A stretch of DNA of 64,000 nucleotides from Paenibacillus pedocola (GCF_031599675.1 NZ_CP134223.1:5624501-5688500); one strand, 5' to 3'; shown: positions 1-8,669, counted from the first letter of the stretch. Notes: generated by a model not told the origin, from the sequence alone. A program made the numbers and translations.

Positions 1-111
1 ACCACAACGTAAAACAACATTAGCTTATACTTCAGCTTCATATTATTGATCATGCTTATTAGCTGCTTAATCTCAATCCCTCCATCCCAAATCATTCTCC
101 CGAAAAATGTC

Positions 112-154
112 AAACAGGCTGTTCCCTCATCAGCCAGCAGATGGGGAACAGCCC
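112..154 (-). terminator. Putative terminator after the response regulator gene
   Basis: On the minus strand the arm GGCTGTTCCC pairs with GGGAACAGCC across a loop of about 17 nt. The trailing T-tract is interrupted (TGTTTGACATTTTT), so termination may be weak and a gene further left could be co-transcribed. Confidence 0.5.
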
Positions 155-198
155 GTCTATCATAATCCTAGAATCCATGTTCAGCAAGCCCTTCCTGC

Positions 199-1737
199 TC
201 ACTGCTCCTTGCGGAAGGCGCTTGGAGATACACCTACATATTTGCGGAATTTCGCGTTGAAATAATCGGCATTCATGTAGCCGACCCGTTCGGCTACCTC
301 GTATACCTTCATGCCCTGCGTGAGAAACTGCTTGGCTTTCTCAATTCTCACCTTGTCCAGATAAGTGTTAAAATGCTCGCCGATCTGATTCTTGAACATT
401 TTGCCCAGATAAGCACTGTTATAGTTAAAAATCTGAGCAAGCATTCCCAGCTTCAGGTTCTCGTTATACCGGCGCTGAATCAAATCCGTAATCCGCTTAA
501 TCTCGTCGCCCCGTCCGCCGGTGTTCAGCTGCTTGGCGATATGTTCCAGATAATCGGCTACCATGCTAAGGATATCACTAAGATAATAGCTGTTGTACAC
601 TTCACTCGCAGGAGAGGCATTCTCGCTGATCAACGTGCGAACATCGGGATTTACGGCCTCCAGCCGGGCAATCGTACTGCTTACAATCCGGATCAGATTG
701 TCTTTGATATAGGCCTCATCATGTCTGGTCTCAACCAGCTTGCAGATAATTTGTCTCACTAGCGGGGACAGTACCTCTGTGCTTCCTGTTTCAACCGCCA
801 GCAGAAGCTCCATTTCTTCATCGCGTTCAGAATCAGCAAGCTCCCCGGGCTCCTCTACTGCTTCTGCCCACTGCTCTACTGCCCCGTCGACCAGAATCTC
901 CCTGCGTCCGAAAAAGGCCTGCTCCAGCAGCTCCCGCGCAGCAGTATAAGATGCGGCAGCCTGTTCCGGCTCCGCCGCCGCTCCTCCGGATGCAGCATAA
1001 AAGTCCAGTCCTTCTTTGGCTATAATCCTGTTCAATTCCTGCCACAGTGCCGTACGGGCAGCTTCATCTTTCAGAGGCTCCTTCAGCAAAAGTCCTAGAA
1101 ACGGAGGCAAACTGAAAAAGATTGCCCTCTCCGGCGGCAAATAGCTTTCCAGCAGGTTCCGGACCCGCTCTTCCCTTCCGTCCTCCCCCTTATGGGGACG
1201 CATCAGCTGGAGCAGAATAACCTCACTTTCCCCCTGCAGGCCAAGCCTGGATGCAGCTTCCGGGACGGTAATATCCTCGCTGCCAGGCTGAAGCAGCCCG
1301 CGCAGCCAGGCTTCATGATGGCTTACCTCAGCTTCCGTCTGCAGCTTGCTGAACTGCTCTTCCCGTTCTATCGTTACCCGGAGCTCCTGCAGATAAGAGA
1401 TCAATTCCTCCTCATCCACCGGTTTCAGCAAATATCCGTCGATATGGCAGGAAATCGCCCGTTTAGCATATTCGAAGTCCGCATAGCCGCTAAGAATCAG
1501 CACATGGCAATTGGCGTTTTGTTTACGAAGCTCAGTAATCAGCTCCAGACCATCCATTCCCGGCATACGGATATCGGCGACGACCAGCCTGGGAGTAAAG
1601 GTATGGAACTTCTCAAGCGCCTCGAATCCGTTCGCCGCCGTTGCCACTACGGTATAGCCTTCTTCTTCCCAGGGGATCAAGGTCCGCAGCCCTTCCCGCA
1701 GCTTGGGCTCATCATCAACAATCAGCACTTTTATCAT
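199..1737 (-). CDS. YesN-type response regulator (REC + AraC HTH)
   Basis: Predicted cytoplasmic DNA-binding response regulator of 512 residues. The N-terminal receiver has the acidic pair D8-D9 and the phospho-acceptor Asp55 in VVADIRMPGMDG. A long central linker, typical of YesN proteins, leads to a C-terminal AraC/XylS double helix-turn-helix (about residues 410-510, ending VGVSPSAFRKEQ). Family members pair with a YesM histidine kinase and activate carbohydrate uptake or degradation genes. No kinase lies beside it here, so the partner may be left of the window. It follows xylB on the same strand but a terminator separates them, so control of a xylose or xylan function is inferred from context only. 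The ATG is preceded by GGGGG at about 10 nt. Confidence 0.9.
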   Translation of the reverse strand: MIKVLIVDDEPKLREGLRTLIPWEEEGYTVVATAANGFEALEKFHTFTPRLVVADIRMPGMDGLELITELRKQNANCHVLILSGYADFEYAKRAISCHIDGYLLKPVDEEELISYLQELRVTIEREEQFSKLQTEAEVSHHEAWLRGLLQPGSEDITVPEAASRLGLQGESEVILLQLMRPHKGEDGREERVRNLLESYLPPERAIFFSLPPFLGLLLKEPLKDEAARTALWQELNRIIAKEGLDFYAASGGAAAEPEQAAASYTAARELLEQAFFGRREILVDGAVEQWAEAVEEPGELADSERDEEMELLLAVETGSTEVLSPLVRQIICKLVETRHDEAYIKDNLIRIVSSTIARLEAVNPDVRTLISENASPASEVYNSYYLSDILSMVADYLEHIAKQLNTGGRGDEIKRITDLIQRRYNENLKLGMLAQIFNYNSAYLGKMFKNQIGEHFNTYLDKVRIEKAKQFLTQGMKVYEVAERVGYMNADYFNAKFRKYVGVSPSAFRKEQ

Positions 1738-1760
1738 CAGTCTTCAACCCCCTTTAACGT

Positions 1761-1794
1761 AAAATCCGGAAAGGATCTTAAGTCCTCTCCGGAA
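1761..1794 (-). terminator. Intrinsic terminator after xylB
   Basis: On the minus strand TCCGGA-x-AGGA pairs with TCCT-x-TCCGGA and is followed by TTTT. It separates xylB from the downstream response regulator gene. Confidence 0.75.
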
Positions 1795-1831
1795 TCCGCG
1801 AGTGATCATCATTCCGCTTACCGGCGGGTGC

Positions 1832-3328
1832 TTACTTACGGTATGCCGCCAGCTTGTCGTTCAATTCACGGGTCTGGCCGTATACTTCCTGGTAAAGAGC
1901 GAACAATCCGTCATATACCGCCACCTGCTCCGCATTCGGTTTGAACACTTCTGCCGGACGGATGAAGGCTTCGGCGCATTCGCCCAGCGATGCGAACCAG
2001 CCGCTGCCATATGCAGCCAGCATCGCGGCGCCCATCGCAGGCCCCTGTTCGCTCTCCAGCTTAATAATTGAAGCACCAAAAATATCCGCCTGCATCTGCA
2101 GCCAGGCTTCATTCTTGGCACCGCCGCCAATCGCGACAATCTCCGTAATTTCCTTGCCGGATTCACGTACAATTTCAATAGATTCGCGAAGCGAGAACGT
2201 AATTCCTTCCAGCACGGAGCGGGTAAAGTGTGAAAGCGTATGCCCCGAGTCCATCCCGATGAAGCTGCCGCGGATATTCGCATCCGGATGCGGAGTGCGC
2301 TCGCCGCTGATATATGGTGTAAACAGCAGCCCGCCGCTGCCTGCCGGTACGGAAGTCACGCCCTGCAGCAGTTCCTCAAAGCTCTTATCAGCAGCAAACG
2401 TTTCTTTAAACCAGGTAAGGCTATGACCTGCAGCCAGGGTAACACCCATTATATAGAAGGCATCCTTCTCACTGTGGTTAAAGAAATGGACTTTGCCTTC
2501 CAGATTAAGATCCTTATTGGTCTCGTAGGAGAGAACTACACCTGATGTGCCGATACTGCACATCGTCCGTCCTTCACCAAGAATTCCCGCACCAAGTGCG
2601 CCGCAGGCATTGTCGGCTCCGCCGGCGAATACCTTCGTGGATGTAAGCAGTCCGGAAGCTTCCGCAATCTCCGGCAGCAGCGTTCCAGTCTGTTCGAAGG
2701 ATTCTACCAGTCTTGGACACAATGAAACCGGCAACCCGAAGGCTTCGGCGATTTCCGGACTCCATTCCTTCGCACCAACGTCCAGCAGCAGCGTTCCGGC
2801 GGCATCTGAATAATCCATGGCGTAATCACCGGTTAACCGGAAACGTACATAGTCCTTCGGCAGCAGGAATTGATGGGCCTGCTCCAGAACCTCCGGCTCG
2901 TTCTCCTGAACCCAGAGGATCTTAGGCAGCGTAAACCCTTCCAATGCCTTATTTCTGGCGATGTCGATCAGCTTCGTTCCAAGCGTCTTCTCAATCTTGC
3001 GGCACTGTGCTGTAGTACGGGTATCATTCCAGAGAATAGCCGGACGCAGTACCTTGCCTTCACTGTCCACGAGTACAAGCCCGTGCATTTGGCCGGAGAA
3101 GCTGATTCCGTCTACCTGTGACGGATCAACACCCGATGTCTCAATTAGGCGGCGCAGGCTGACGAGTGTTCCGTTAACCCAATCCTCCGGATTCTGTTCA
3201 CTCCAGTTGGGCTGCGGTCTGCTAAGCGGATACGCTGCCGAATGCTCAAAAGCTACCTTCCCCTGCGGATCAACCAATACCGTCTTTACCGCGCTCGTTC
3301 CGAGATCGACACCGATTACATATTTCAT
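1832..3328 (-). CDS. xylB: Xylulokinase
   Basis: ATP-dependent phosphorylation of D-xylulose to D-xylulose 5-phosphate, the second step of the isomerase route for D-xylose, in the cytoplasm. About 498 residues, the usual size for FGGY carbohydrate kinases. The N-terminal phosphate loop reads DLGTSAVK (from residue 8), followed by the substrate-region motif SFSGQMHGLV and the C-terminal ATP-site stretch EIVAIGGGAKNEAWLQ. The open frame extends upstream to 3382, but MKYVIGVDLGTS is the family N-terminus. AGGAGG lies 12 nt before this ATG and only 3 nt before another ATG at 3337, so the exact start is slightly uncertain. It lies downstream of xylA on the same strand, with a terminator between them. 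Confidence 0.95.
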   Translation of the reverse strand: MKYVIGVDLGTSAVKTVLVDPQGKVAFEHSAAYPLSRPQPNWSEQNPEDWVNGTLVSLRRLIETSGVDPSQVDGISFSGQMHGLVLVDSEGKVLRPAILWNDTRTTAQCRKIEKTLGTKLIDIARNKALEGFTLPKILWVQENEPEVLEQAHQFLLPKDYVRFRLTGDYAMDYSDAAGTLLLDVGAKEWSPEIAEAFGLPVSLCPRLVESFEQTGTLLPEIAEASGLLTSTKVFAGGADNACGALGAGILGEGRTMCSIGTSGVVLSYETNKDLNLEGKVHFFNHSEKDAFYIMGVTLAAGHSLTWFKETFAADKSFEELLQGVTSVPAGSGGLLFTPYISGERTPHPDANIRGSFIGMDSGHTLSHFTRSVLEGITFSLRESIEIVRESGKEITEIVAIGGGAKNEAWLQMQADIFGASIIKLESEQGPAMGAAMLAAYGSGWFASLGECAEAFIRPAEVFKPNAEQVAVYDGLFALYQEVYGQTRELNDKLAAYRK

Positions 3329-3383
3329 AGTTATCATAGTCCTCCTATTAGTGCTGCTTCTAATTATTACCCTGTTCTCCATA

Positions 3384-3427
3384 TAAAAAAAGGGGGCTGC
3401 CGAAGAATGCTCTCTTCAGCAACCCCC
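3384..3427 (-). terminator. Intrinsic terminator between xylA and xylB
   Basis: A 15-bp stem (GGGGGTTGCTGAAGA with TCTTCGGCAGCCCCC on the minus strand, including G-U pairs) is followed by seven Ts. It lies downstream of xylA and directly before the xylB ribosome binding site, so it should lower xylB expression relative to xylA. Confidence 0.85.
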
Positions 3428-3480
3428 GTTGCGTTAGTGATCCATGAATTTACGGACAGTGCCGCAAATCCGGTGTAGTC

Positions 3481-4800
3481 TTACTCAGCTGTCAGGATGT
3501 ACTGGTTCAAAGTCGCTCTGAGCAGCTCTTGACGTCCGGACTGGTTCGGACGCGGAGTTTCATTGTTGAGGGCATAATCAGCCAGCGAAGCCAAAGTTGC
3601 TTTGCCGGATACGATATCAGCACCTACGCCTTCAGTGAAGCTGCTGTAACGTTTAGCGATGAAGTCGTCGAATACACGATCTTCAATAAGCTTAGCGGCA
3701 ACCTTCAGACCCTTAGCATAGATGTCCATACCGGAGATATGTGCCAGGAACAGGTCCTCAGGCTCGAAGGAAGGACGGCGTACTTTGGAGTCGAAGTTGA
3801 TACCGCCTTTGCCAAGTCCGTCGTTCTTCAGTACTTCATACAGGGTCAGGGTAGCATCGTAGATGCTTGCAGGGAATTCATCGGTATCCCAGCCCAGAAG
3901 CGGATCGCCCTGGTTCGCATCCAGCGATCCCAGCATGCCGTTGATGCGTGCTACACGCAGCTCATGCTCGAAAGTGTGGCCTGCAAGGGTTGCATGGTTA
4001 GCTTCAAGGTTCAGCTTGAAGTGTTTATCAAGGTTGTACTTCTGCAGGAACGCGATAGTAGTTGCTGCATCGAAGTCGTATTGGTGTTTAGTAGGCTCTT
4101 TCGGTTTAGGCTCGATCAGGAACTGGCCTTCGAAGCCGATTTCCTTAGCATAGTCTACAGCCATGCTGAACAGGCGGGCAATGTTGTCCTGCTCCAGGCC
4201 CATATCTGTATTCAGCAGAGTTTCATAGCCTTCACGGCCGCCCCAGAATACATAGTTGTCAGCGCCCAGACGTTTACCAACTTCCAGACCTTTCTTAACC
4301 TGTGCAGCTGCGTATGCATACACATCAGCGTTGCAGGTAGAGCCTGCACCGTGCATATAGCGCGGGTTGGTGAACATGTTGGCAGTGTTCCACAGCAATT
4401 TTTTGCCGGAAGACTTCATACCTTGTTCAAGGATGTCTACGATGGTATCAATGTTGCTGTAGAACTCACGCAAAGATGCGCCTTCAGGAGCGATGTCTAC
4501 GTCATGGAAGCAGTAGTACTGCAGGTCCATTTTTTCCATGAACTCAAATGCTGCTTCTGCACGGGCTTTTGCCTTATCAATCGTGCTCAGCTTATCCCAA
4601 GCGCGGACTGCAGTTTCAGCACCGAACGGATCGGCGCCGCCTGCTGTTAATGTATGCCAATAAGCCATTGCAAATTTCAGGTGCTCTTCCATAGTTTTGC
4701 CGGCTACGATTTCTTTAGGATTGTAGAATTTGAATGCGTAAGGGTTAGTGGAACGGCTTCCCTCGTAAGAGATTTTGCTCACTGATTCAAAATAAGCCAT
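3481..4800 (-). CDS. xylA: Xylose isomerase
   Basis: Interconverts D-xylose and D-xylulose; a metal-dependent TIM-barrel enzyme of the cytoplasm. It has 439 residues, the class II length. Recognisable family stretches are WNTANMFTNPRYMHGA, VFWGGREGYE, FLIEPKPKEPTKHQYD (metal-ligand Glu and catalytic Lys), NLEANHATLAGH and LDANQGD. The ATG is preceded by AGGAGG at 9 nt. It is the first gene of the xylose module, transcribed divergently from xylR, with a XylR-like operator and a CcpA cre site in the shared region. Identification is very secure. Confidence 0.98.
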   Translation of the reverse strand: MAYFESVSKISYEGSRSTNPYAFKFYNPKEIVAGKTMEEHLKFAMAYWHTLTAGGADPFGAETAVRAWDKLSTIDKAKARAEAAFEFMEKMDLQYYCFHDVDIAPEGASLREFYSNIDTIVDILEQGMKSSGKKLLWNTANMFTNPRYMHGAGSTCNADVYAYAAAQVKKGLEVGKRLGADNYVFWGGREGYETLLNTDMGLEQDNIARLFSMAVDYAKEIGFEGQFLIEPKPKEPTKHQYDFDAATTIAFLQKYNLDKHFKLNLEANHATLAGHTFEHELRVARINGMLGSLDANQGDPLLGWDTDEFPASIYDATLTLYEVLKNDGLGKGGINFDSKVRRPSFEPEDLFLAHISGMDIYAKGLKVAAKLIEDRVFDDFIAKRYSSFTEGVGADIVSGKATLASLADYALNNETPRPNQSGRQELLRATLNQYILTAE

Positions 4801-4833
4801 TTGTAAAATCCTCCTCTATTATGCTTCGCCCGC

Positions 4834-4849
4834 AAGCAAGCGTTTACAG
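4834..4849 (-). promoter_or_regulatory. cre site (CcpA) for xylA
   Basis: On the minus strand TGTAAACGCTTGCTT fits the catabolite-responsive element consensus WTGNAANCGNWNNCWW at all but the first position. It lies between the proposed xylA promoter and the gene, the placement used for glucose repression of xyl operons in bacilli. Confidence 0.8.
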
Positions 4850-4853
4850 CATC

Positions 4854-4882
4854 ATCTTAACACATCTTTCTGACTTTGTATA
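4854..4882 (-). promoter_or_regulatory. Candidate xylA promoter
   Basis: Minus-strand TATACA (-35, 4/6 match), 17-bp spacer, TAAGAT (-10, 4/6 match). The -35 lies inside the XylR-like palindrome, which fits repression by occlusion. Confidence 0.55.
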
Positions 4883-4897
4883 TTGGTTAAACAAAGT
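4873..4897. promoter_or_regulatory. XylR operator
   Basis: A 25-bp imperfect palindrome with ACTTTGT and ACAAAGT arms around an A/T-rich centre containing TTGG. Size and shape match XylR (ROK) operators of bacilli. A second perfect inverted repeat, AAAGTTT-N4-AAACTTT (4893-4910), overlaps its right end and may be a second half-operator. The rest of the xylA-xylR gap (4911-5147) has no clear feature except the xylR ribosome binding site. Confidence 0.75.
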
Positions 4898-5147
4898 TTT
4901 AATAAACTTTTTTGTGTCTGTTGTTTGTCCTCACACCCGGAGGCAACCTCTCTCCTCCTCCCGGTCTGCCTATTTATATGAACATAAAGTACCCCTTGGC
5001 CGCAGTACCTATTCGTAAGCTTACAGACCAGGATCCAGGCTTCATTCTATATATCCGGCTCCTCTGCCTGTTGCTTTTTGGCGGACATCGCTCTAGACTA
5101 AATGGCATGTATCAATGAGAACGTTGTCAAAAAAGGAAGTGTGCTTC

Positions 5148-6308
5148 GTGAAAGTTACAGGTGACCAGGCCCTGGTCAAAAAGATCAATAAATCAATTAT
5201 TCTACATACGATCCGCATGTTCTCCCCGGTCTCACGGGCCAAGGTGTCCGAGATGACCGGCCTCAACAAAGCAACCGTATCGAATCTTGTTGCCGAGCTA
5301 TGCGGCCAGGAGCTTGTCACTGAAGCCGGACCCGGCGAATCCAGCGGAGGACGCAAACCGCTGATGCTGCATTTCAATGCGATGGCTGGAAGTGTAATCG
5401 GCATTGAGCTGCGGGTAAAACAGCTTACGGCCGTACTATGCGACCTCGGCGGCGGCATTCTGCAGGAACTGGATTACCGGCTGGAGGCCCATGATTTCCC
5501 TTATGTACTGGAGCAGATGAAACGGATCATCGCCGATCTGATCGCCATGGCTCCGCCTTCCCCGTATGGCATCGTAGGGATTGGTGTAGGGGTACCGGGG
5601 ATGGTTGACGAGCACGGCGTTGTGCTGTTTGCACCTAACCTTGGCTGGGAGATGATCGATCTGCGGTCCATCCTGGAAAACTCATTTTCAGTCCCGGTCA
5701 CGATTGACAATGAAGCAAATGCGGGGGCACAGGGAGAGCTGAATTTCGGTGCGGCACGCGATGTCCGCCATTTGCTCTACATCAGTGCGGGGTCAGGGAT
5801 CGGTTCGGGGATCATCATCGGCGGGGAGCTGTATAAGGGTGCCCGCGGATATGCAGGAGAGACCGGCCATATGACCATAGAGGCGGAAGGCAAGCCCTGC
5901 AGCTGCGGCAGCCGCGGCTGCTGGGAGCTGTATGCTTCCGAGAAGACCTATGATAATTCGGGGCTAACGCTGCCCGCACGTACAACCCGGGAACTCGTCC
6001 GCCATGCACGCAGTGGACAGGAGGACGCCTTAGCCCACTTCTCGTCCATGGGAGAGTATCTGGGAATCGGGGTAACCAACCTCATTAACAGCTTCAACCC
6101 TGAGCTGATTGTTATCGGCGGAGCCTTATCCGAAGCCGAGCCGTGGCTAGGCGAGCCGCTGCGCCGAGTGGTAGCCGAGCGTACGCTTCCCTATCACAAG
6201 CAGCAGTTAGAGATTACATTCTCCAAGCTGGGCAGCCGCGGAACGATGATTGGTGCCGGTTTCTCGGCCGTGATGCATTTTCTCGGCAATATTAGGGTTA
6301 CACTCTGA
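5148..6308 (+). CDS. xylR: Xylose operon repressor XylR (ROK family)
   Basis: Predicted xylose-responsive repressor of xylAB. About 386 residues: an N-terminal winged HTH (SRAKVSEMTGLNKATVSNLV, about residues 27-46) followed by a ROK sugar-kinase-like domain with IGVGVPGMVD, DNEANAGAQGELNFG and the ROK zinc motif GHMTIEAEGKPCSCGSRGCWE. The frame is open from an ATG at 5115, but I chose the GTG at 5148: AAGGAAGTG lies 8 nt upstream and the N-terminus VKVTGDQALVKKINK then aligns with the usual XylR beginning. Its divergence from xylA and the palindrome between them support the assignment. Confidence 0.93.
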   Translation: MKVTGDQALVKKINKSIILHTIRMFSPVSRAKVSEMTGLNKATVSNLVAELCGQELVTEAGPGESSGGRKPLMLHFNAMAGSVIGIELRVKQLTAVLCDLGGGILQELDYRLEAHDFPYVLEQMKRIIADLIAMAPPSPYGIVGIGVGVPGMVDEHGVVLFAPNLGWEMIDLRSILENSFSVPVTIDNEANAGAQGELNFGAARDVRHLLYISAGSGIGSGIIIGGELYKGARGYAGETGHMTIEAEGKPCSCGSRGCWELYASEKTYDNSGLTLPARTTRELVRHARSGQEDALAHFSSMGEYLGIGVTNLINSFNPELIVIGGALSEAEPWLGEPLRRVVAERTLPYHKQQLEITFSKLGSRGTMIGAGFSAVMHFLGNIRVTL

Positions 6309-6373
6309 ACAATTGACGTAAAATCGCCGCAAATATAACAGCATAAGGTGCAGCAAAACACTTTCAAATCCAT

Positions 6374-6379
6374 TATAAT
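6374..6379 (+). promoter_or_regulatory. Candidate -10 element of the small membrane protein gene
   Basis: Perfect TATAAT. No good -35 hexamer at 16-18 bp, so the promoter is tentative. The CRP/FNR-like palindrome starts about 13 bp downstream. Confidence 0.4.
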
Positions 6380-6391
6380 AAGGTTGCGTAA

Positions 6392-6409
6392 GTGTGACAT
6401 ATATCACAC
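6392..6409. promoter_or_regulatory. CRP/FNR-family-like operator
   Basis: GTGTGA-N6-TCACAC, a perfect 6-6-6 inverted repeat containing TGTGA-N6-TCACA, the core bound by Crp/Fnr-family regulators including Bacillus Fnr. It is centred about 42 nt before the next start codon and just downstream of a TATAAT, a position more like repression than activation. Confidence 0.55.
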
Positions 6410-6442
6410 CACCCTTTTTGTTCTGAAACGGAGAGTGAGCCC

Positions 6443-6646
6443 ATGACCTATGTTGACACATCTGATATTTCTGCGCAGATGTTCATCACTGTGCTGCTGC
6501 TTTTACTCATTATCGCCCCTTTAATCAGCCTCGGCGTGCTGCGGATGTTCCAATCAAAGAAGAAATCGGGATTTATGCTTATCTTTAGCGGTATAGCGGT
6601 TTATGCCATTTTTCAGGTGGTTATGTCCATTACCCACGCTTTATAA
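6443..6646 (+). CDS. Small two-helix membrane protein, unknown function
   Basis: 67 residues with two predicted transmembrane segments (about residues 13-33, MFITVLLLLLIIAPLISLGV, and 43-62) joined by a basic loop (QSKKKSG), which suggests an inside loop. GGAGAG precedes the ATG at a workable distance, supporting translation. I do not recognise the family. The CRP/FNR-like palindrome upstream suggests redox- or carbon-responsive expression, which is inference. It stands alone, with a shared terminator downstream. Confidence 0.7.
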   Translation: MTYVDTSDISAQMFITVLLLLLIIAPLISLGVLRMFQSKKKSGFMLIFSGIAVYAIFQVVMSITHAL

Positions 6647-6680
6647 TGATCTACTGATAACCCAATGACTCTGGCTGTAT

Positions 6681-6720
6681 AAAAAATAGCCGGACCTCTT
6701 TCAAGTCCGGCTAACTTTTA
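6681..6720. terminator. Bidirectional terminator
   Basis: TAGCCGGAC pairs with GTCCGGCTA around a 9-nt loop. The minus side ends in TTTTTT and the plus side in CTTTTA, so it can serve both the small membrane protein gene and the convergent acetyltransferase gene. Confidence 0.8.
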
Positions 6721-6743
6721 TACGGTAAGCTGTATCGTTCAGC

Positions 6744-7217
6744 TTACATTCTGCTCTGTGCTGCAGCGCCTACGGACAGAATACAGGCAAAGCGCTCAAC
6801 TCCGGGATATTTTTCGCCCAGGCTGGTAATGGCAAATCCGGTACTCCTGTAAAAGCCCACAGCCTCATGATCAGTCTCTGCAGTAATCGTTTCAATTCCT
6901 GCGGTTCTGCTGATCTCCGTAATCATTCCTCTGCCAATTCCTTTTCCCTGCCATTTCGTCTGAACCGCAAGATGTCTGATTTCTAATGCTTGCTCACTCT
7001 GCCGGATAATCCCGGCTAATCCTGCCAATTCACCGTCTACAAAACAGCCGAACAATTCCTTGGAATCCTCTGTGTTGTAGCTGTTTATTTCCTGCCCGAT
7101 CACCTCGCCGTCAGCCATCATGCACAGAGCCAGCAAGTCTTTCACCGCATCATAATTCCAATAATCCCTTAAGCATATTAACAAGGCCGACGACCCCCTA
7201 TCTGTTTCATTATCCAT
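6744..7217 (-). CDS. GNAT-family N-acetyltransferase
   Basis: 157-residue single-domain acetyl-CoA-dependent acetyltransferase. The GNAT core is visible: LAGLAGIIRQSEQALEIRHLAV (strand pair) and the acetyl-CoA loop QTKWQGKGIGRGMI, matching Q/RxxGxG/A, then AETDHEAVGFYRSTGF. Substrate unknown. The ATG has no clear ribosome binding site; a GGGGG before a TTG codon at 7184 (residue 12) could mark a shorter start, and the GNAT fold would survive either way. The neighbours on the strand are thiol-redox genes, but a hairpin region separates them. Confidence 0.85.
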   Translation of the reverse strand: MDNETDRGSSALLICLRDYWNYDAVKDLLALCMMADGEVIGQEINSYNTEDSKELFGCFVDGELAGLAGIIRQSEQALEIRHLAVQTKWQGKGIGRGMITEISRTAGIETITAETDHEAVGFYRSTGFAITSLGEKYPGVERFACILSVGAAAQSRM

Positions 7218-7269
7218 TTATTTATATATAATAACGTGTCCGGTAAGTGCAAGTACTATCGTTCCAAAA

Positions 7270-7310
7270 AATCCGAACATAAAGACCGCCTCCGTTCAGG
7301 AAGCGGCCTA
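7270..7310 (-). terminator. Probable terminator after the glutaredoxin-like gene
   Basis: An imperfect minus-strand hairpin (GGCCGCTTCC / GGAGGCGGTC) is followed by an interrupted T-rich tract. Confidence 0.5.
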
Positions 7311-7340
7311 ATGAAGGACTCTATATAAGCACGTCGTGTA

Positions 7341-7574
7341 TTAAACAGTCGCCAATGCTTTGGTAAATTGGGTTTTATTCATCCCTACAATTTTGAAATC
7401 GCCGATAACCGTTACAGGCACGGCTCTTAGGCCCATATCCCAAACCTGTTGTGCAAAATCGTCGTTCTGCTCAATGTTGCGTTCCTCGTAGGATACACCC
7501 TGTTCGCTCAGGAAGCTTTTTACCTGGCGGCAATGTGGACAGTTGGTTGAAGTGTACACAATTACATTTTCCAT
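7341..7574 (-). CDS. Glutaredoxin-like protein (NrdH/YruB type)
   Basis: 77-residue thioredoxin-fold protein with the redox motif CPHC (residues 12-15), the cis-Pro strand AVPVTVIG, and the C-terminal helix seen in NrdH/YruB-like proteins. Likely a cytoplasmic dithiol-disulfide exchanger. The frame is open to 7604, but AGGAGG lies 9 nt before this ATG and the shorter form gives the family N-terminus MENVIVYTST. It lies directly downstream of trxB (about 75 bp), so TrxB may reduce it, which would suit a glutathione-free bacillus; that link is inferred from position. Confidence 0.88.
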   Translation of the reverse strand: MENVIVYTSTNCPHCRQVKSFLSEQGVSYEERNIEQNDDFAQQVWDMGLRAVPVTVIGDFKIVGMNKTQFTKALATV

Positions 7575-7649
7575 TGTATGATTCCTCCTAAAGTTTATTT
7601 TCAATGAAATCTATTGTAGCACCGGAGTGCCTTGTTCACCAAATAGGGG

Positions 7650-8591
7650 TTACAGAATTACTGCGCTATGTTCCAGGCTTTCAATATATTTCTCAGCATC
7701 CATAGCTGCCATGCATCCGCTGCCGGCTGCCGTGATCGCCTGTCTGTAACGGGTATCCTGCACGTCGCCGCAAGCGAATACGCCAGGGATGTTAGTCTCG
7801 GAAGTGCCCGGATTGGTCACAATATATCCATTCGCATCGGTAGTGATCTGTCCGCCCAGGAAGGCTGTGTTCGGATGATGGCCAATCGCTACAAATACGC
7901 CGCTGGCTTCAATAATTTCTTCTTCACCTGTTAAATTATTCAGCACCTTAAGCCCGTTTACACCTTTGTCACCGGAGACTACTTCCAGCGGAGTGCGGTT
8001 CAGGCCCCAGGCAACCTTAGCGTTGTCACGGACACGATCCTGCATGATCTTCGAGCCACGCAGCTCTTCGCGGCGGTGTACCAGTGTTACTTTGGAGGCA
8101 AAGCGGGTCAGGAAGCCAGCTTCCTCAAGCGCAGAGTCCCCGCCTCCGACCACGACAATTTCCTTACCGCGGAAGAAGAAACCATCGCAAGTGGCGCAGG
8201 TGCTGACACCGCGTCCGATATTATCCTGTTCGCCGGGAATCCCGAGATATTTTGCTGTTGCGCCAGTGGAAATAATCAGGGTATCGGTCACGAAGGTTCC
8301 CATTCCCTCCACTTCAAGCTTGTAAGGGCGTTCCCCAAGATCCACACTGTTTACCCAGCCTGTAATGAATTTGGCCCCGAAGCGTTCTGCCTGCTTACGC
8401 ATATTGTCCATGAGCTCCGGTCCCATAATCCCTTCAGGAAATCCCGGAAAATTCTCAATTTCTGTTGTAGTTGTCAGCTGTCCACCTGGTTGGGGACCTT
8501 CGATCACCAGCGGATTCAGGTTGGCCCGGGCCAGATAGATCGCAGCAGTCAGCCCGGCAGGTCCGGTACCGACGATAATTGATTTATACAT
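7650..8591 (-). CDS. trxB: Thioredoxin reductase
   Basis: NADPH-dependent FAD enzyme that reduces thioredoxin. It has 313 residues, the normal low-molecular-weight TrxR length. Motifs in order: FAD dinucleotide fold GTGPAGLTAA, the redox-active CATC in STCATCDGFFF, the NADPH fold GGGDSALEEA with HRREELRGSK, and the C-terminal FAD motif GVFACGDVQDTRYRQAITAAGSG. The ATG has AAGGAGG at 8 nt. A good promoter lies upstream, and the glutaredoxin-like gene follows. Confidence 0.97.
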   Translation of the reverse strand: MYKSIIVGTGPAGLTAAIYLARANLNPLVIEGPQPGGQLTTTTEIENFPGFPEGIMGPELMDNMRKQAERFGAKFITGWVNSVDLGERPYKLEVEGMGTFVTDTLIISTGATAKYLGIPGEQDNIGRGVSTCATCDGFFFRGKEIVVVGGGDSALEEAGFLTRFASKVTLVHRREELRGSKIMQDRVRDNAKVAWGLNRTPLEVVSGDKGVNGLKVLNNLTGEEEIIEASGVFVAIGHHPNTAFLGGQITTDANGYIVTNPGTSETNIPGVFACGDVQDTRYRQAITAAGSGCMAAMDAEKYIESLEHSAVIL

Positions 8592-8669
8592 GATTATATC
8601 CTCCTTGAGATGGACGCATAGACGTCGAATCTGCAGTTTCTTAATTAAAATAATTATAATGTAGTACTT

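Noticed and set aside
1..198. Additional small gene at the left edge
   Set aside because: No frame with a ribosome binding site; only a terminator-like hairpin is seen.
3529..4650. 373-codon open frame antisense to xylA
   Set aside because: It mirrors a highly conserved enzyme gene on the other strand, lacks family motifs and a ribosome binding site.
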